This document shows, piece by piece, positions 8,427-17,204 of a stretch of DNA of 64,000 bases (the stretch's first letter is position 1; the number at the start of each line of letters is the position of its first letter). The DNA is from Mycolicibacterium baixiangningiae (GTDB lineage: Bacteria; Actinomycetota; Actinomycetes; Mycobacteriales; Mycobacteriaceae), in contig NZ_CP066218.1 of NCBI RefSeq assembly GCF_016313185.1, forward strand, positions 3,224,001-3,288,000, given 5' to 3'. The translations under genes were made by a program, and so were the position numbers. The notes beneath the pieces were generated by a model that saw nothing but the letters and a program-made list of their open reading frames with translations, made no database searches and was not told where the DNA came from.

Positions 8427-9280
8427 CCACCCAGGCCGGTGCCGCCGTCGCCGTCGCAGCCGAACAGCCGCCGCAGCCGAAAACCGTGAAGGGCACCCCC
8501 AAGTGGGGTGACTGGAGCCTGCGGATCGTCGCCGGTCTGGTGCTGCTGTACCTGTTCATCCCCATCTTCGTGATCGTGTTGTTCTCGTTCAACGATCCGA
8601 AGGGCAAGTTCAACTACAGCTGGCAGGGCTTCACGCTCGACAACTGGCTCGACCCGTTCAAGTATCCGGCGCTGACCAACGCCATGAAGTTGAGCCTCAA
8701 CGTCGCAGCGGTCTCGACACTCATCGCGCTGGTGCTCGGTACGCTCGTCGCGATCGCGCTGGTGCGTCAACGGTGGCGGGGCCAGCGCGCGGTCGACACC
8801 TTCCTGGTGCTTCCGCTCACCGCCCCCGAGGTGGTGATGGGCGCCTCCCTGTTGGTGCTGTTCCTGGATCTCGGCTGGGCGACCGGTTACGTCACGATCG
8901 TCTTGGCGCACATCGCCTTCGAGGTGAGCTTCATCGCGATGACGGTGCGTGCGCGGGTCCGCGGCTTCGACTGGACACTCGAGGATGCGTCGATGGACCT
9001 GGGGGCGAGTCCGACGCGGACATTCTTCAAGGTGACGCTTCCGCTGATCGTCCCCGGAATCGTCGCCGCGGCGATGCTCTCGTTCGCACTGTCGCTCGAC
9101 GACTTCATCATCACCTACTTCGTCAGCGGTTCGACCGTGACCTACCCGCTCTACGTCAACGCGGCCGTCAAAGCGGCGGTGCCCCCGCAGATCAACGTGA
9201 TCGCCACGGCGATCCTGCTGGCCAGCCTCCTCCTGCTGGCGGTGGGAACTCTGTACCGCCGCAAGCGGATCGACGCGTAG
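8423..9280 (+). CDS. potC: Polyamine ABC importer permease, 285 aa
   Basis: The second permease subunit, pairing with PotB. A roughly 30-residue Pro/Ala-rich N-terminus precedes six helices. The EAA loop reads EDASMDLGASPTRTFFKVTLPLIVPG, followed by the LDDFIITYFVSG segment typical of PotC. The ATG at 8423 overlaps the potB stop by 4 bp, which fixes the start. It is the last gene of the operon. The opposite-strand rhtA-like gene ends 24 bp downstream, with no clear hairpin between them. Confidence 0.92.
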   Translation: MTTQAGAAVAVAAEQPPQPKTVKGTPKWGDWSLRIVAGLVLLYLFIPIFVIVLFSFNDPKGKFNYSWQGFTLDNWLDPFKYPALTNAMKLSLNVAAVSTLIALVLGTLVAIALVRQRWRGQRAVDTFLVLPLTAPEVVMGASLLVLFLDLGWATGYVTIVLAHIAFEVSFIAMTVRARVRGFDWTLEDASMDLGASPTRTFFKVTLPLIVPGIVAAAMLSFALSLDDFIITYFVSGSTVTYPLYVNAAVKAAVPPQINVIATAILLASLLLLAVGTLYRRKRIDA

Positions 9281-9303
9281 CCCCCCGGCGCGAAACAGCA
9301 TAC

Positions 9304-10221
9304 TCAGCCGACCTCGGCCGGCACGGGCGTCGATCGCGCGCCCCCACGGGCCGCGCCGATTCCTGCGGCGACCACGAACACGATGCCGATCACCGAGGCC
9401 GGGCCCGGCACCTGGTGCAGCGCCACGAAACCGATGATCAACGCGAACGCCGGCTCGAGGCTCATCAGCGTTCCGAACGCGGCGGCGCTCAGGCGGCGCA
9501 ACGCGAGCAGTTCGAGGGCGAACGGGAACATCGGCAGCATGATCGCCAGGCCGAGCCCGATGAGCAGCAGCTGCGGAGTCAACCGGTCGAACACCATCGG
9601 ACCCGCGACGAGCGTGCCGACCAACCCGGCGACGGGCATCGACACCGCCAGCCCGTTGACGCCGGCGACCTGATCCCCGACGCGCTGGGTGAGCACGATG
9701 TAGACGGCCCAGCACACCCCGGCGATGAGTGCATAGAGCACGCCGACGGGATCGACCGTCCCCGCCCACGGTTGCGTCATCAACACCACGCCTAGCGCGG
9801 CCAGCCCCGGCCACACCACCCGTGCGAGCCCTCTCCCCTGCACCACCGCCACACCGAGCGGCCCGAGGAACTCCAGCGCGCTGGCGGTCCCCATCGGTAT
9901 TCGACCCAGTGCCGCCATGAACAGCAGCGTGATCGCCGCGGTGACCACTCCCAGCGCCGCGCATGCGATGAGACTCCGGCGCGTGAAACCCGCCCGCTTC
10001 GGGCGCAAGAAGAGCAGGAACAGCAGACCCGCCCAGGCCAGCCGGAGCCAGGCGGCACCCTCGGCGCCGATCTGATCGATCAATCCGACTGCCACCGCAA
10101 CGCCCAGCTGCACCGACAGCATGGCCGTCACCGCCATCGCCACACCGGTGCGAGCGTCGGTGGTCCTCACCCCCCATTGATACGGCACCGCATTCTTCTC
10201 CGTCCACGGTTTTTCGGCCAC
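9304..10221 (-). CDS. EamA/RhtA-type inner membrane transporter, 305 aa
   Basis: Ten hydrophobic segments in two repeated EamA halves, with the RhtA-like pattern [11 protein letters not shown] and [32 protein letters not shown]. RhtA exports threonine and homoserine, and relatives export other amino acids and metabolites, so the substrate here is open. Its frame continues to a start at 10221. An alternative start at the MAVTAML segment (about residue 29) would remove a hydrophilic N-terminus unusual for the family. It is convergent with potC and divergent from the lipoprotein gene at 10380. Confidence 0.85.
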   Translation of the reverse strand: MAEKPWTEKNAVPYQWGVRTTDARTGVAMAVTAMLSVQLGVAVAVGLIDQIGAEGAAWLRLAWAGLLFLLFLRPKRAGFTRRSLIACAALGVVTAAITLLFMAALGRIPMGTASALEFLGPLGVAVVQGRGLARVVWPGLAALGVVLMTQPWAGTVDPVGVLYALIAGVCWAVYIVLTQRVGDQVAGVNGLAVSMPVAGLVGTLVAGPMVFDRLTPQLLLIGLGLAIMLPMFPFALELLALRRLSAAAFGTLMSLEPAFALIIGFVALHQVPGPASVIGIVFVVAAGIGAARGGARSTPVPAEVG

Positions 10222-10379
10222 GCCGACGGCAGTTGGTGGCAGATCCGGCTTTTGTCACCGACTGACGACAATTTGCCGAATCACGCGCGTCGCGCCACGG
10301 GTGCGGGAGACCATGTGTGGATTGACGCGTGGGTAAAGGGGTACTCGCGAAGAGCTGGGGATGGCGGCGAGGGGGACTC

Positions 10380-10874
10380 GTGGACATCGGAAAGGCGGCC
10401 ATCATGGTCGCTGTGACCGCAGTGGCGGTCAGCGGGTGCGGGTACCGTCTTGGCGCCTATCAGCCCGACACCGGACCGACCGTCCAGACGGTCGAGCCGC
10501 GAACTGTCGCGGCGTCGGTAGCAGCACGGCCGCAAGCACCGCCGATCCGCCACAACGCCTCTATCGCCACAAATGACTCCGCCGTGCCACCGAACGCCGA
10601 CGGTGACCCCGCCTGCCCCCCGTCGCAGGCGTGGGGCCGAGAGCCCGAGGGGCTCGGCGTGCTGGTGACGGTGTGGGCGAAGGATTCCACAGTGGTCACC
10701 GTGTTGGTGCGCACCCGGGGCGGCGTCGACATCTCCGAACGAGCGGCCCTCGACCGAGACGACATCCGCCTGTTCGAGTTCCCGAAGATCGACGCCACCG
10801 CCGTACGCGAAGTGCTGATCATGACCAACACCCGGCGTTGTTTCGCGATCGCCGATCCGTCGACCTTCAACTGA
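10380..10874 (+). CDS. Putative lipoprotein, 164 aa
   Basis: A short signal sequence with lipobox VSGC (Cys20) predicts a membrane-anchored exported protein. A low-complexity Pro/Ala linker of about 60 residues follows, then a compact domain with two cysteines (in DPACPP and TRRCFAI). The GTG at 10380 is chosen because GAGGGGG lies just upstream and gives a signal peptide of ordinary length. A GTG at 10329 would add 17 residues with no typical signal features. No family is recognised. Confidence 0.6.
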   Translation: MDIGKAAIMVAVTAVAVSGCGYRLGAYQPDTGPTVQTVEPRTVAASVAARPQAPPIRHNASIATNDSAVPPNADGDPACPPSQAWGREPEGLGVLVTVWAKDSTVVTVLVRTRGGVDISERAALDRDDIRLFEFPKIDATAVREVLIMTNTRRCFAIADPSTFN

Positions 10875-10892
10875 AGGCGCGGACGGTCGGCC

Positions 10893-11360
10893 CTAGTCGG
10901 TGGAGGGTTCGTACCCGCAGATCGCCTCGACCTTGTCCGCCGACTTGCCGGCCGGGTCGAATTCGTAGTTCAGCCATTCGCGGGCCAGTCGGCGCGCGAG
11001 TTCGAGGCCGATGACCCGCTGCCCGAGGCACAGCACCTGGGCGTCGTTGGACAGCACTGACCGTTCGACCGAGAAGCTGTCGTGCGCGGTGACCGCGCGG
11101 ATGCCCGGCACCTTGTTGGCGCTGATGGCCACGCCGAGACCCGTCCCGCACACCAGCAGCGCACGGTCGGCCTTGCCTTCGGCGACCATTCGGGCCGCCG
11201 CCACCGCGATGTGCGGGTAGGCCGTGTCCTCGTCGGTGCCCACCCCCACGTCGGTGACCTCGCCGACCCGGTCGTCGGCCTTCAGGTCCCCTTTGAGGGC
11301 TTCCTTGTACTCGTATCCGGCGTCGTCGGAGCCGACGACGATGCGCAGTTTGGACGTCAT
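10893..11360 (-). CDS. derI: RpiB/LacAB-family isomerase, probable D-erythrulose 4-phosphate isomerase, 155 aa
   Basis: An RpiB-fold aldose-ketose phosphate isomerase. Visible are the N-terminal [16 protein letters not shown] phosphate-loop segment, [22 protein letters not shown] with the conserved active-site cysteine, and the following AVTAHDSFS. General RpiB enzymes interconvert ribose 5-phosphate and ribulose 5-phosphate. The overlap with a DhaK-type kinase and the neighbouring polyol dehydrogenase point instead to D-erythrulose 4-phosphate to D-erythrose 4-phosphate, as described for DerI in M. smegmatis. The ATG at 11360 overlaps the kinase stop (ATGA). It is the last gene of the operon. 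Confidence 0.8.
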   Translation of the reverse strand: MTSKLRIVVGSDDAGYEYKEALKGDLKADDRVGEVTDVGVGTDEDTAYPHIAVAAARMVAEGKADRALLVCGTGLGVAISANKVPGIRAVTAHDSFSVERSVLSNDAQVLCLGQRVIGLELARRLAREWLNYEFDPAGKSADKVEAICGYEPSTD

Positions 11361-13102
11361 TGCGGACTGTTCCCTTTCACGGTGAGGTTGTCGGCGACCG
11401 TGCGTGCACACATCGCGAGTGAGGTGGCGCCGGCGTCGGGTGTGCCGATGCTGCGTTCGGCCAATGGGCGGGCGCGGCCGACCCTGGGCCGCAGCTCGGC
11501 GGTGGCCCGCGCGGCGGTGTGCGCCGTTTCCGCGGCCGTCGCCCAGGCCTGCTCCCAGCGCTCCCCGTCGGCCACCCGCCGCTCGAGTTCCTCGACGAAC
11601 GGCAGCAGCGCGTCGAGCATGGTCTTGTCGCCGGGGGCGGCGCCGCCGAGACGGACCAATGCGTCGTAGCCGTCGCGCATCCCGGCGGCGACGGTCTCCG
11701 AATCGGGACGGCCGGTGTCGCCGAGGCGAGTCCCGATGGCGTTCAGCATCGCCCCCCAGAGCACGCCCGAGGTGCCGCCCGCCTTGGCCGCCCACTCCCT
11801 GCCTGCGGCGGTGAGCACCGAACCCTGTCCGGCGCCGTTCTCGACCGCTTCGGCCGCGGCGGCGCGCGCGGCGGCCGACCCCTTCACCATGCCGCGGCCG
11901 TGGTCACCGTCACCGGCGACCGCGTCGATGCGGCCGAGTTCGTCTTCGGCCTCGGCGAGCGTGGTGGCCAGAGCCTCGAACATCGCCGCGACCGTCCGCC
12001 CGCCGGTGCGGCCGTCCTCGTCGGACTCCTTATCGATGATGGGCGCTACGGCAGCCGCACGAGCATCGGCCTGTGTGCGTCGCTCACCGGAGTCCTGTAC
12101 GGCGGCAACGCCTTTGCGATATGCCGGGGTGTCCGCGGGGGCACGCCAGTACCGTTCGAGTTCGTCGTCGAGCCACATGACCGTCAACGAACAGCCGGCC
12201 ATGTCGAGGCTGGTGACCAGTTCACCGACCTCGGGTTCGACGATGTCGTGACCGCGCTCCCGCAGCAACCGTGCCACCTCGCCCCACACCACGAACAACT
12301 CTTCGTACTTCGTGCGGCCGAGACCGTTGAGGATGACCGCGATGCGCGTCGACTCCGTGGCCGCCGGCCTGTCGTCCAGCACACCGTTCACCAGCGTCGC
12401 CGCCAGGTCGGCCGCAGTGGGCATCGACTCCTCGGCGACACCGGGCTCACCATGGATGCCGAGTCCGACGCCCATCTGGCCTTCTGGCACCGTGAACAGC
12501 GGATGGTCCGCGCCCGGCAGCGTGCAGCCGTCGAACGCGACACCGAGGGTGCGGGTCGCCGCGTTCGACGCCTCGGCCACGCGCAGCACGCCGGCCATGT
12601 CGAGGCCTTCCTCCGCGGCGGCGGATGCGCATTTGAAGACGGTGAAATCCCCTGCGATACCCCGTCTCTTGGCTTCCTCGCCCCTGGGCGCGCTGGCGAT
12701 GTCGTCGGTGACCGCGAAGTAGTGCGCGTCGATCCCCTCCTGGCGTAACTGCTCGACCGCCAGACCGAAGTTCATCACGTCACCGGCGTAGTTCCCGGTG
12801 ATGAGCAGGACACCGGAGTCACCGTGGGCGGCGCGCGCGACCGATGCGGCTTCCTCCGTGGACGGGGAGGTGAAGATGTTGCCCACCACCGCCCCGTCGG
12901 CGAAGCCCGCACCGACAGTGCCGCAGAACGCCGGGTAGTGCCCGGATCCCCCACCGATGACGACGGCCACCTTGCCCGGAGGCGTCGCGTGTGCGCGCAC
13001 CACACCGCCGGGAACCCCGGTCACGTAGCGGGAATTGGCGTCGAGGAAGCCGACGAGCATGTCCTCGGTGAACCGCGCCGGGTCGTTGAACAGCTTGGTC
13101 AT
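11357..13102 (-). CDS. derK: DhaK-DhaL fusion kinase, probable D-erythrulose kinase, 581 aa
   Basis: An ATP-dependent ketose kinase with both domains in one chain. The DhaK half carries [12 protein letters not shown] at 50-61 and the substrate-binding His217 in GLGIHGEPG. The DhaL half from about residue 370 carries the nucleotide/Mg motifs [18 protein letters not shown] and GDKTMLDAL. Such fused enzymes phosphorylate dihydroxyacetone or four-carbon ketoses. Position between the sugar-type ABC genes and an RpiB-like isomerase supports erythrulose (DerK-like), though dihydroxyacetone is not excluded. It overlaps both neighbours by 4 bp. Confidence 0.82.
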   Translation of the reverse strand: MTKLFNDPARFTEDMLVGFLDANSRYVTGVPGGVVRAHATPPGKVAVVIGGGSGHYPAFCGTVGAGFADGAVVGNIFTSPSTEEAASVARAAHGDSGVLLITGNYAGDVMNFGLAVEQLRQEGIDAHYFAVTDDIASAPRGEEAKRRGIAGDFTVFKCASAAAEEGLDMAGVLRVAEASNAATRTLGVAFDGCTLPGADHPLFTVPEGQMGVGLGIHGEPGVAEESMPTAADLAATLVNGVLDDRPAATESTRIAVILNGLGRTKYEELFVVWGEVARLLRERGHDIVEPEVGELVTSLDMAGCSLTVMWLDDELERYWRAPADTPAYRKGVAAVQDSGERRTQADARAAAVAPIIDKESDEDGRTGGRTVAAMFEALATTLAEAEDELGRIDAVAGDGDHGRGMVKGSAAARAAAAEAVENGAGQGSVLTAAGREWAAKAGGTSGVLWGAMLNAIGTRLGDTGRPDSETVAAGMRDGYDALVRLGGAAPGDKTMLDALLPFVEELERRVADGERWEQAWATAAETAHTAARATAELRPRVGRARPLAERSIGTPDAGATSLAMCARTVADNLTVKGNSPQ

Positions 13103-14223
13103 CGCAGGCGCTCCCCCGTGCCGGCGTCGAACAGGTAGACCCGCTCCGGCGGTGCGGTGACGACGACCTTCTGCTCGGGTTCGTAGGTCTCGGCTGCGGG
13201 TGTCTGCACCACGATGCCCTCCTCCATTCCGGCGACGGTGCTGGTCGCCAGGCCGAACTCGAGGAGGTGCTCGAAGTAGGCGACGGTCGTGGAGATTCCG
13301 CTCGCGGCGTCACCGGTGACCGCGCAGTCCTGTGGCCGGATGCCCACGGTGACGGCGGTGCCGTCAGTCACCTCGGTGGCCGCGGTGTCCAGACTGCCCG
13401 CGTCGTCGCCGATGTGCACGGAGACCCGGCCGTCTCGTACGCGGGCCACGCCACGCAGCACGTTGATCTGTGGCTCGCCCACGAACTGCGCGACGAACAG
13501 GTTCGCCGGATCGTCGAAGACCTCGTCAGGCGTGCCGAACTGCTGCACCACACCCGCATCCATCACCGCGAGCCGGTCCGCCAGCGACAGCGCCTCCACC
13601 TGGTCGTGCGTCACCACGATCGTCGTGTATCCGAATTCCCTTTGCAGCACCTTGAGTTCGCGGCGCACCCGCTGCCGGGCGGACGCGTCGAGGTGGCTGA
13701 GCGGTTCGTCGAGCAGCAGCACCGGTGGATTGCGCACGAGAGCGCGGGCCAGCGCCACCCGCTGCTTCTGACCGCTCGACAGCCCTGCCGGACGCAGGTC
13801 CATCAGATCGTCCATCTCGAGGCGCCGGCTGATCGAATCGACCATCTGCTCAGCGCCTTTGACCTTGCGCGCCTTCAGTCCGTAGAGCAGGTTGTCCCGC
13901 ACCGACATCGGCGGATACAGCGCGTAGCTCTCGAACCCGACGCCGATTCCCCGCTTGGCGGCGGGCAACCGCGAGACCTCACGGTCGCCGATCCTGATGG
14001 ACCCGCTGGTGACGGTTTCCAGCCCGGCGATCATCCGCAGCGTCGTGGTCTTCCCGCAACCGGAGGGGCCCAACAGCGCGACCAGTTCGCCCGGTTCGAT
14101 GGCCAGGTCGATGCCCTTGACCGCGGTGACACTCTCGCGACCCCGCGAGGCGTAGGTCTTCACCAGCTCGCTCAGGGTCAGGCTCTGCGCGGTCGTGGTC
14201 GTCGTGGCTTCAACTGTGGTCAC
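13099..14223 (-). CDS. Sugar/polyol ABC importer ATPase A, atypical motifs, 374 aa
   Basis: A MalK/UgpC-type ATPase with a C-terminal TOBE domain. Walker A GPSGCGKT (52-59), Walker B LLLDEP (to 174) and switch His in VVTHDQVEAL are intact. The Q-loop glutamine is replaced by Glu98 (FESYALYP), and the signature is LSSGQ (148-152) instead of LSGGQ. It is encoded next to a second ATPase with the same kind of change, so the pair probably forms a heterodimer. The GTG at 14223 overlaps the stop of ATPase B (GTGA), and its stop overlaps the kinase ATG. Confidence 0.88.
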   Translation of the reverse strand: MTTVEATTTTTAQSLTLSELVKTYASRGRESVTAVKGIDLAIEPGELVALLGPSGCGKTTTLRMIAGLETVTSGSIRIGDREVSRLPAAKRGIGVGFESYALYPPMSVRDNLLYGLKARKVKGAEQMVDSISRRLEMDDLMDLRPAGLSSGQKQRVALARALVRNPPVLLLDEPLSHLDASARQRVRRELKVLQREFGYTTIVVTHDQVEALSLADRLAVMDAGVVQQFGTPDEVFDDPANLFVAQFVGEPQINVLRGVARVRDGRVSVHIGDDAGSLDTAATEVTDGTAVTVGIRPQDCAVTGDAASGISTTVAYFEHLLEFGLATSTVAGMEEGIVVQTPAAETYEPEQKVVVTAPPERVYLFDAGTGERLR

Positions 14224-15335
14224 TGTGCCGCCTCCAGTGTCTTGTCTGCCGAAAGCCTCGGCGTGTCACCGTCGCCGGCCGCGAAGACGTGGATGTCGGA
14301 GGCAGTGACGGCCATCGCGACCTGTGCACCCTCTCCGACACCCTCGCGTCCCGAAGCGAGGACGATCAGCGGTACGCCGCCGACGTCCACCGTCAGTTCG
14401 ATGTTGCGACCAAGGCGCTCGGCCAACACCACCTTGCCGCGTAGTCCCGAATCGCCCGTGCCGTCTTGTACCACCCGAATCTCGCTGGGTCGCAGACCCA
14501 CGCGCACCCGGTCGCCGCGTTCGCAGCGGACGTCCGCCGGCACGGGAACGTCGAAGGAGCCGTCTCCGAGCCGGATCCTGTTGTCGTCGACCACCCCGTC
14601 GAGCAGGTTGATCTCCGGCTGACCCAGCGCCCGCGCGACGAACGTGTCAGCGGGGCGGCGCCAGATCTCCTCGGGGGTGCCGATCTGCACCAGCTGTCCC
14701 TCGCGCATCACCGCGATCCGGTCGCCGAGCGCGAGCGCCTCCTGGTAGTCGTGGGTCACGTACAGCGTCGTGGTGTCCGACATCGCCGAGAGTTGTTTGA
14801 GCTCGGCGCGCATCGCGGCGCGCAGCTTCGCGTCGAGATGGCTCAACGGCTCGTCGAGCAGGTAGATGTCGGCCGGCCGGACCAGCACCCGGCCCAGCGC
14901 CACGCGCTGCCGCTGACCATTCGAGAGCTCACGGGGAAACCGCTTGAGCAGATGGTTGATCCCGAGAGTGGTGGTCACCTGGTCGATGCGCTCGGTGCGC
15001 TCAGCCTCCGAATACCGCCCTGTGCGACCGGATTTCAACGGCGAGGCGAGGTTGTCGCTGACCGTCTTCTGCGGGTACAGGGCGTAGCTCTCGAAGGCCA
15101 TCGCGACGTTGCGGTGATAGGGCTCCACACGGGTGACGTCGCGGCCGCCGATGTGCACCGTCCCGGCGTCGATGTCGACCAGGCCGGCCACCGACTTCAG
15201 CGTGGTGGTCTTGCCCGCCCCGCTGGGCCCGAGGATGACGAAGAACTCGCCGTTGGCGATGTCGACCGTCACCCCGTCGACCGCTCTGACTTTGCCGTAC
15301 GTCTTCTGCAGACCCGAAACCGATACCGTGGCCAT
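14220..15335 (-). CDS. Sugar/polyol ABC importer ATPase B, atypical motifs, 371 aa
   Basis: The second nucleotide-binding subunit of the same importer. Walker A GPSGAGKT at 36-43, Q-loop position Glu82 (AFESYALYP), signature LSNGQ at 137-141, Walker B YLLDEP to 163, and the HDYQEAL switch region. A TOBE domain follows from about residue 260. The ATG at 15335 shares one base with the upstream permease stop, which fixes the start. Most importers of this class use one ATPase gene as a homodimer; two adjacent divergent copies are notable. Confidence 0.88.
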   Translation of the reverse strand: MATVSVSGLQKTYGKVRAVDGVTVDIANGEFFVILGPSGAGKTTTLKSVAGLVDIDAGTVHIGGRDVTRVEPYHRNVAMAFESYALYPQKTVSDNLASPLKSGRTGRYSEAERTERIDQVTTTLGINHLLKRFPRELSNGQRQRVALGRVLVRPADIYLLDEPLSHLDAKLRAAMRAELKQLSAMSDTTTLYVTHDYQEALALGDRIAVMREGQLVQIGTPEEIWRRPADTFVARALGQPEINLLDGVVDDNRIRLGDGSFDVPVPADVRCERGDRVRVGLRPSEIRVVQDGTGDSGLRGKVVLAERLGRNIELTVDVGGVPLIVLASGREGVGEGAQVAMAVTASDIHVFAAGDGDTPRLSADKTLEAAQ

Positions 15336-16213
15336 CAGGCTTTCACCGCCCCGAATGACAGGCCCCGTACCAGATAGCGCTGAATGGTCAACGCCAGGAT
15401 CAGGGGCGGGAGGGCCGCGATGATCGCCGCGGCGGCCGTGAGGTTGTAGTACGCCTGGCCGCCACCGCCGAGGAACTTCGTGATCGCCACGGTGACGGTG
15501 CCGGCATTGCTGTCGGCCAGGATGAGGGGGAACACGTAGTTGTTCCAGGCGAAGATGAACGCCAGCAGGGCGGCCGCGGCGATACCGGGCCGCACGATCG
15601 GCAGGGCCACCATCATGAAGGCCCGTTTGCGGGTGTAGCCGTCGAGCAGTGCGGCCTGTTCGAGATCCTCCGGCAGATCCTGGAAGTAGGACCGCAGGAT
15701 CCACACCACCAGCGGCATCGTCACCAGCTGCAGCACCCAGATCATGCCGACCTTGGTGTCGAACAACCCGATCTGGTTGTAGATCACGAACAGCGGCACG
15801 ATCACCATGAGCTCCGGCGCGAACCGGAAGGACAGCATCTGGAACATCAAGTCGTTGCTGCCCTTGTACTGCCAGCGGCCCGCCGCGTACGCGGCCGGGA
15901 TACCGATCACCAGCGACACGATCACCGCACCGCCGCAGTTGATCAGGCTGGTGAGCAGCGACGCCTTGAAGTCGACGCTGGTCATCTGAGTGCCCTTGTC
16001 GGAGACCACCGTTGCGAAGTTCGACCACGTCGGGCTGAACGAGAAGTACGTGGTGGTCTGCTGTTCGGCGTTCTTCAGCGCGAGCATCAGCATCCAGAAG
16101 ATCGGGAACAGGGAGAACAGGAACCAGAACACCAGACCCACGTCGGCCGCGACCGAACCGATCGACAGCCGCTTCTGTCCGGGCGCGAGTTCGGCTCTGC
16201 TGAACATGCTCAT
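15335..16213 (-). CDS. Sugar/polyol ABC importer permease (MalG-like), 292 aa
   Basis: A six-helix CUT1-type permease. The EAA coupling loop is DLEQAALLDGYTRKRAFMMVALPIVRPG-like in the C-terminal half, followed by the AFIFAWNNYVFPLIL segment typical of MalG-type subunits. The ATG at 16213 lies 2 bp after the upstream permease stop; longer open frame upstream is overlap shadow. It partners with the gene at 16216-17199 and the two ATPases. Confidence 0.92.
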   Translation of the reverse strand: MSMFSRAELAPGQKRLSIGSVAADVGLVFWFLFSLFPIFWMLMLALKNAEQQTTTYFSFSPTWSNFATVVSDKGTQMTSVDFKASLLTSLINCGGAVIVSLVIGIPAAYAAGRWQYKGSNDLMFQMLSFRFAPELMVIVPLFVIYNQIGLFDTKVGMIWVLQLVTMPLVVWILRSYFQDLPEDLEQAALLDGYTRKRAFMMVALPIVRPGIAAAALLAFIFAWNNYVFPLILADSNAGTVTVAITKFLGGGGQAYYNLTAAAAIIAALPPLILALTIQRYLVRGLSFGAVKA

Positions 16214-16215
16214 GG

Positions 16216-17199
16216 TTACGACTCCGCTCCGGCAGCACGGCGCTGCGCTTTGCCGAGCACGCTGACGAGGTAGCGCGCGGTGATGAACACGATGATCCAG
16301 AGCAGCAGCATGTAGGTGCTGCCCCGGGAGTAGTTCAGGTTGATGATCGAATCCTCGAACGCCCCGATCTGCAGGGTTCGGGTGGCGACGCCGGGACCGC
16401 CGGCGGTGAGGACGTAGATGTGGTCGAAGACCTTGAGGTTGTCCATGAACCGGAAGATCACCGCGACGAGGATGTAGGGCCACAGCATCGGCAGCATCAG
16501 CTTGCGGAACATGTAGAACCAGCTCGCGCCGTCGACCTCGGACGCCTCGAACGGTTCCTTGGGCAGCGACCGGATACCGGCGAGCACCAGAATCGCCACG
16601 AACGGTGTGAAGATCCACAGGTCGACGAGGATCACCGAGAACAGTGCGTTGCCCGAGGACAACCAGTCGAACGTGTTACCCAGCCCGAGAACATGATTGA
16701 GGATGCCGAACTGCGGGTTGAACATCAGCTTCCAGATCACGCCGGCGATCACCGGGGCGATCATGAGCGGCAGGATCAGCACTTTCTCGAAGACCTTGCC
16801 GATGATGCTGGACCGGTTGAGCAACAGTGCCAGGCCGACGCCCAGCACGGTCTCGACCGCGGTGGCCGCGATGGCGAAGACGCCGGTGACCTTGACGCTC
16901 TCCCAGAAGATCTGGTCGCCGAGAACGGATGTGAAGTTCTGGAACCAGATGAAGTGCGGGTCGGGGTTGACCGCGGCGTAGTTGAGGAATGCGTAGTAGG
17001 CGCCCACGAAGAACGGGTAGAGGATCCCGATCACGATGATCAGGGCGGGAATCGACAGCACGTACGGCCGCAGCTTGCGCCGCCACGTCGGCACCTCGGG
17101 CAGTGTTCGGCCCGGCGCCTGCGCGGGGTGTTCGGGTGAGGTCTCCGGCGCCTTGGGGGTCTGAGTGGTCATGGGTGGCCCTGCTCTTTCATTGGACAC
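16216..17199 (-). CDS. Sugar/polyol ABC importer permease (MalF/UgpA-like), 327 aa
   Basis: A permease with six predicted helices after a roughly 45-residue hydrophilic N-terminus. The EAA loop is EASEVDGASWFYMFRKLMLPMLWP-like, and DHIYVLTAGGPG is a typical UgpA-class segment. The ATG at 17199 has AGGAG nine bases upstream, inside the end of the binding-protein gene; the ATG at 17172 lacks a comparable site. The spacing of 5 bp to the upstream gene and 2 bp to the downstream gene shows a tight operon. Confidence 0.92.
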   Translation of the reverse strand: MSNERAGPPMTTQTPKAPETSPEHPAQAPGRTLPEVPTWRRKLRPYVLSIPALIIVIGILYPFFVGAYYAFLNYAAVNPDPHFIWFQNFTSVLGDQIFWESVKVTGVFAIAATAVETVLGVGLALLLNRSSIIGKVFEKVLILPLMIAPVIAGVIWKLMFNPQFGILNHVLGLGNTFDWLSSGNALFSVILVDLWIFTPFVAILVLAGIRSLPKEPFEASEVDGASWFYMFRKLMLPMLWPYILVAVIFRFMDNLKVFDHIYVLTAGGPGVATRTLQIGAFEDSIINLNYSRGSTYMLLLWIIVFITARYLVSVLGKAQRRAAGAES

Positions 17200-17204
17200 A
17201 GCTC

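Noticed and set aside
8390..10405. Very long minus-strand open frame across potC and the rhtA-like gene
   Set aside because: Its translation is Arg/Gly-rich with no domain; it is a shadow of high-GC codon use in real genes on both strands.
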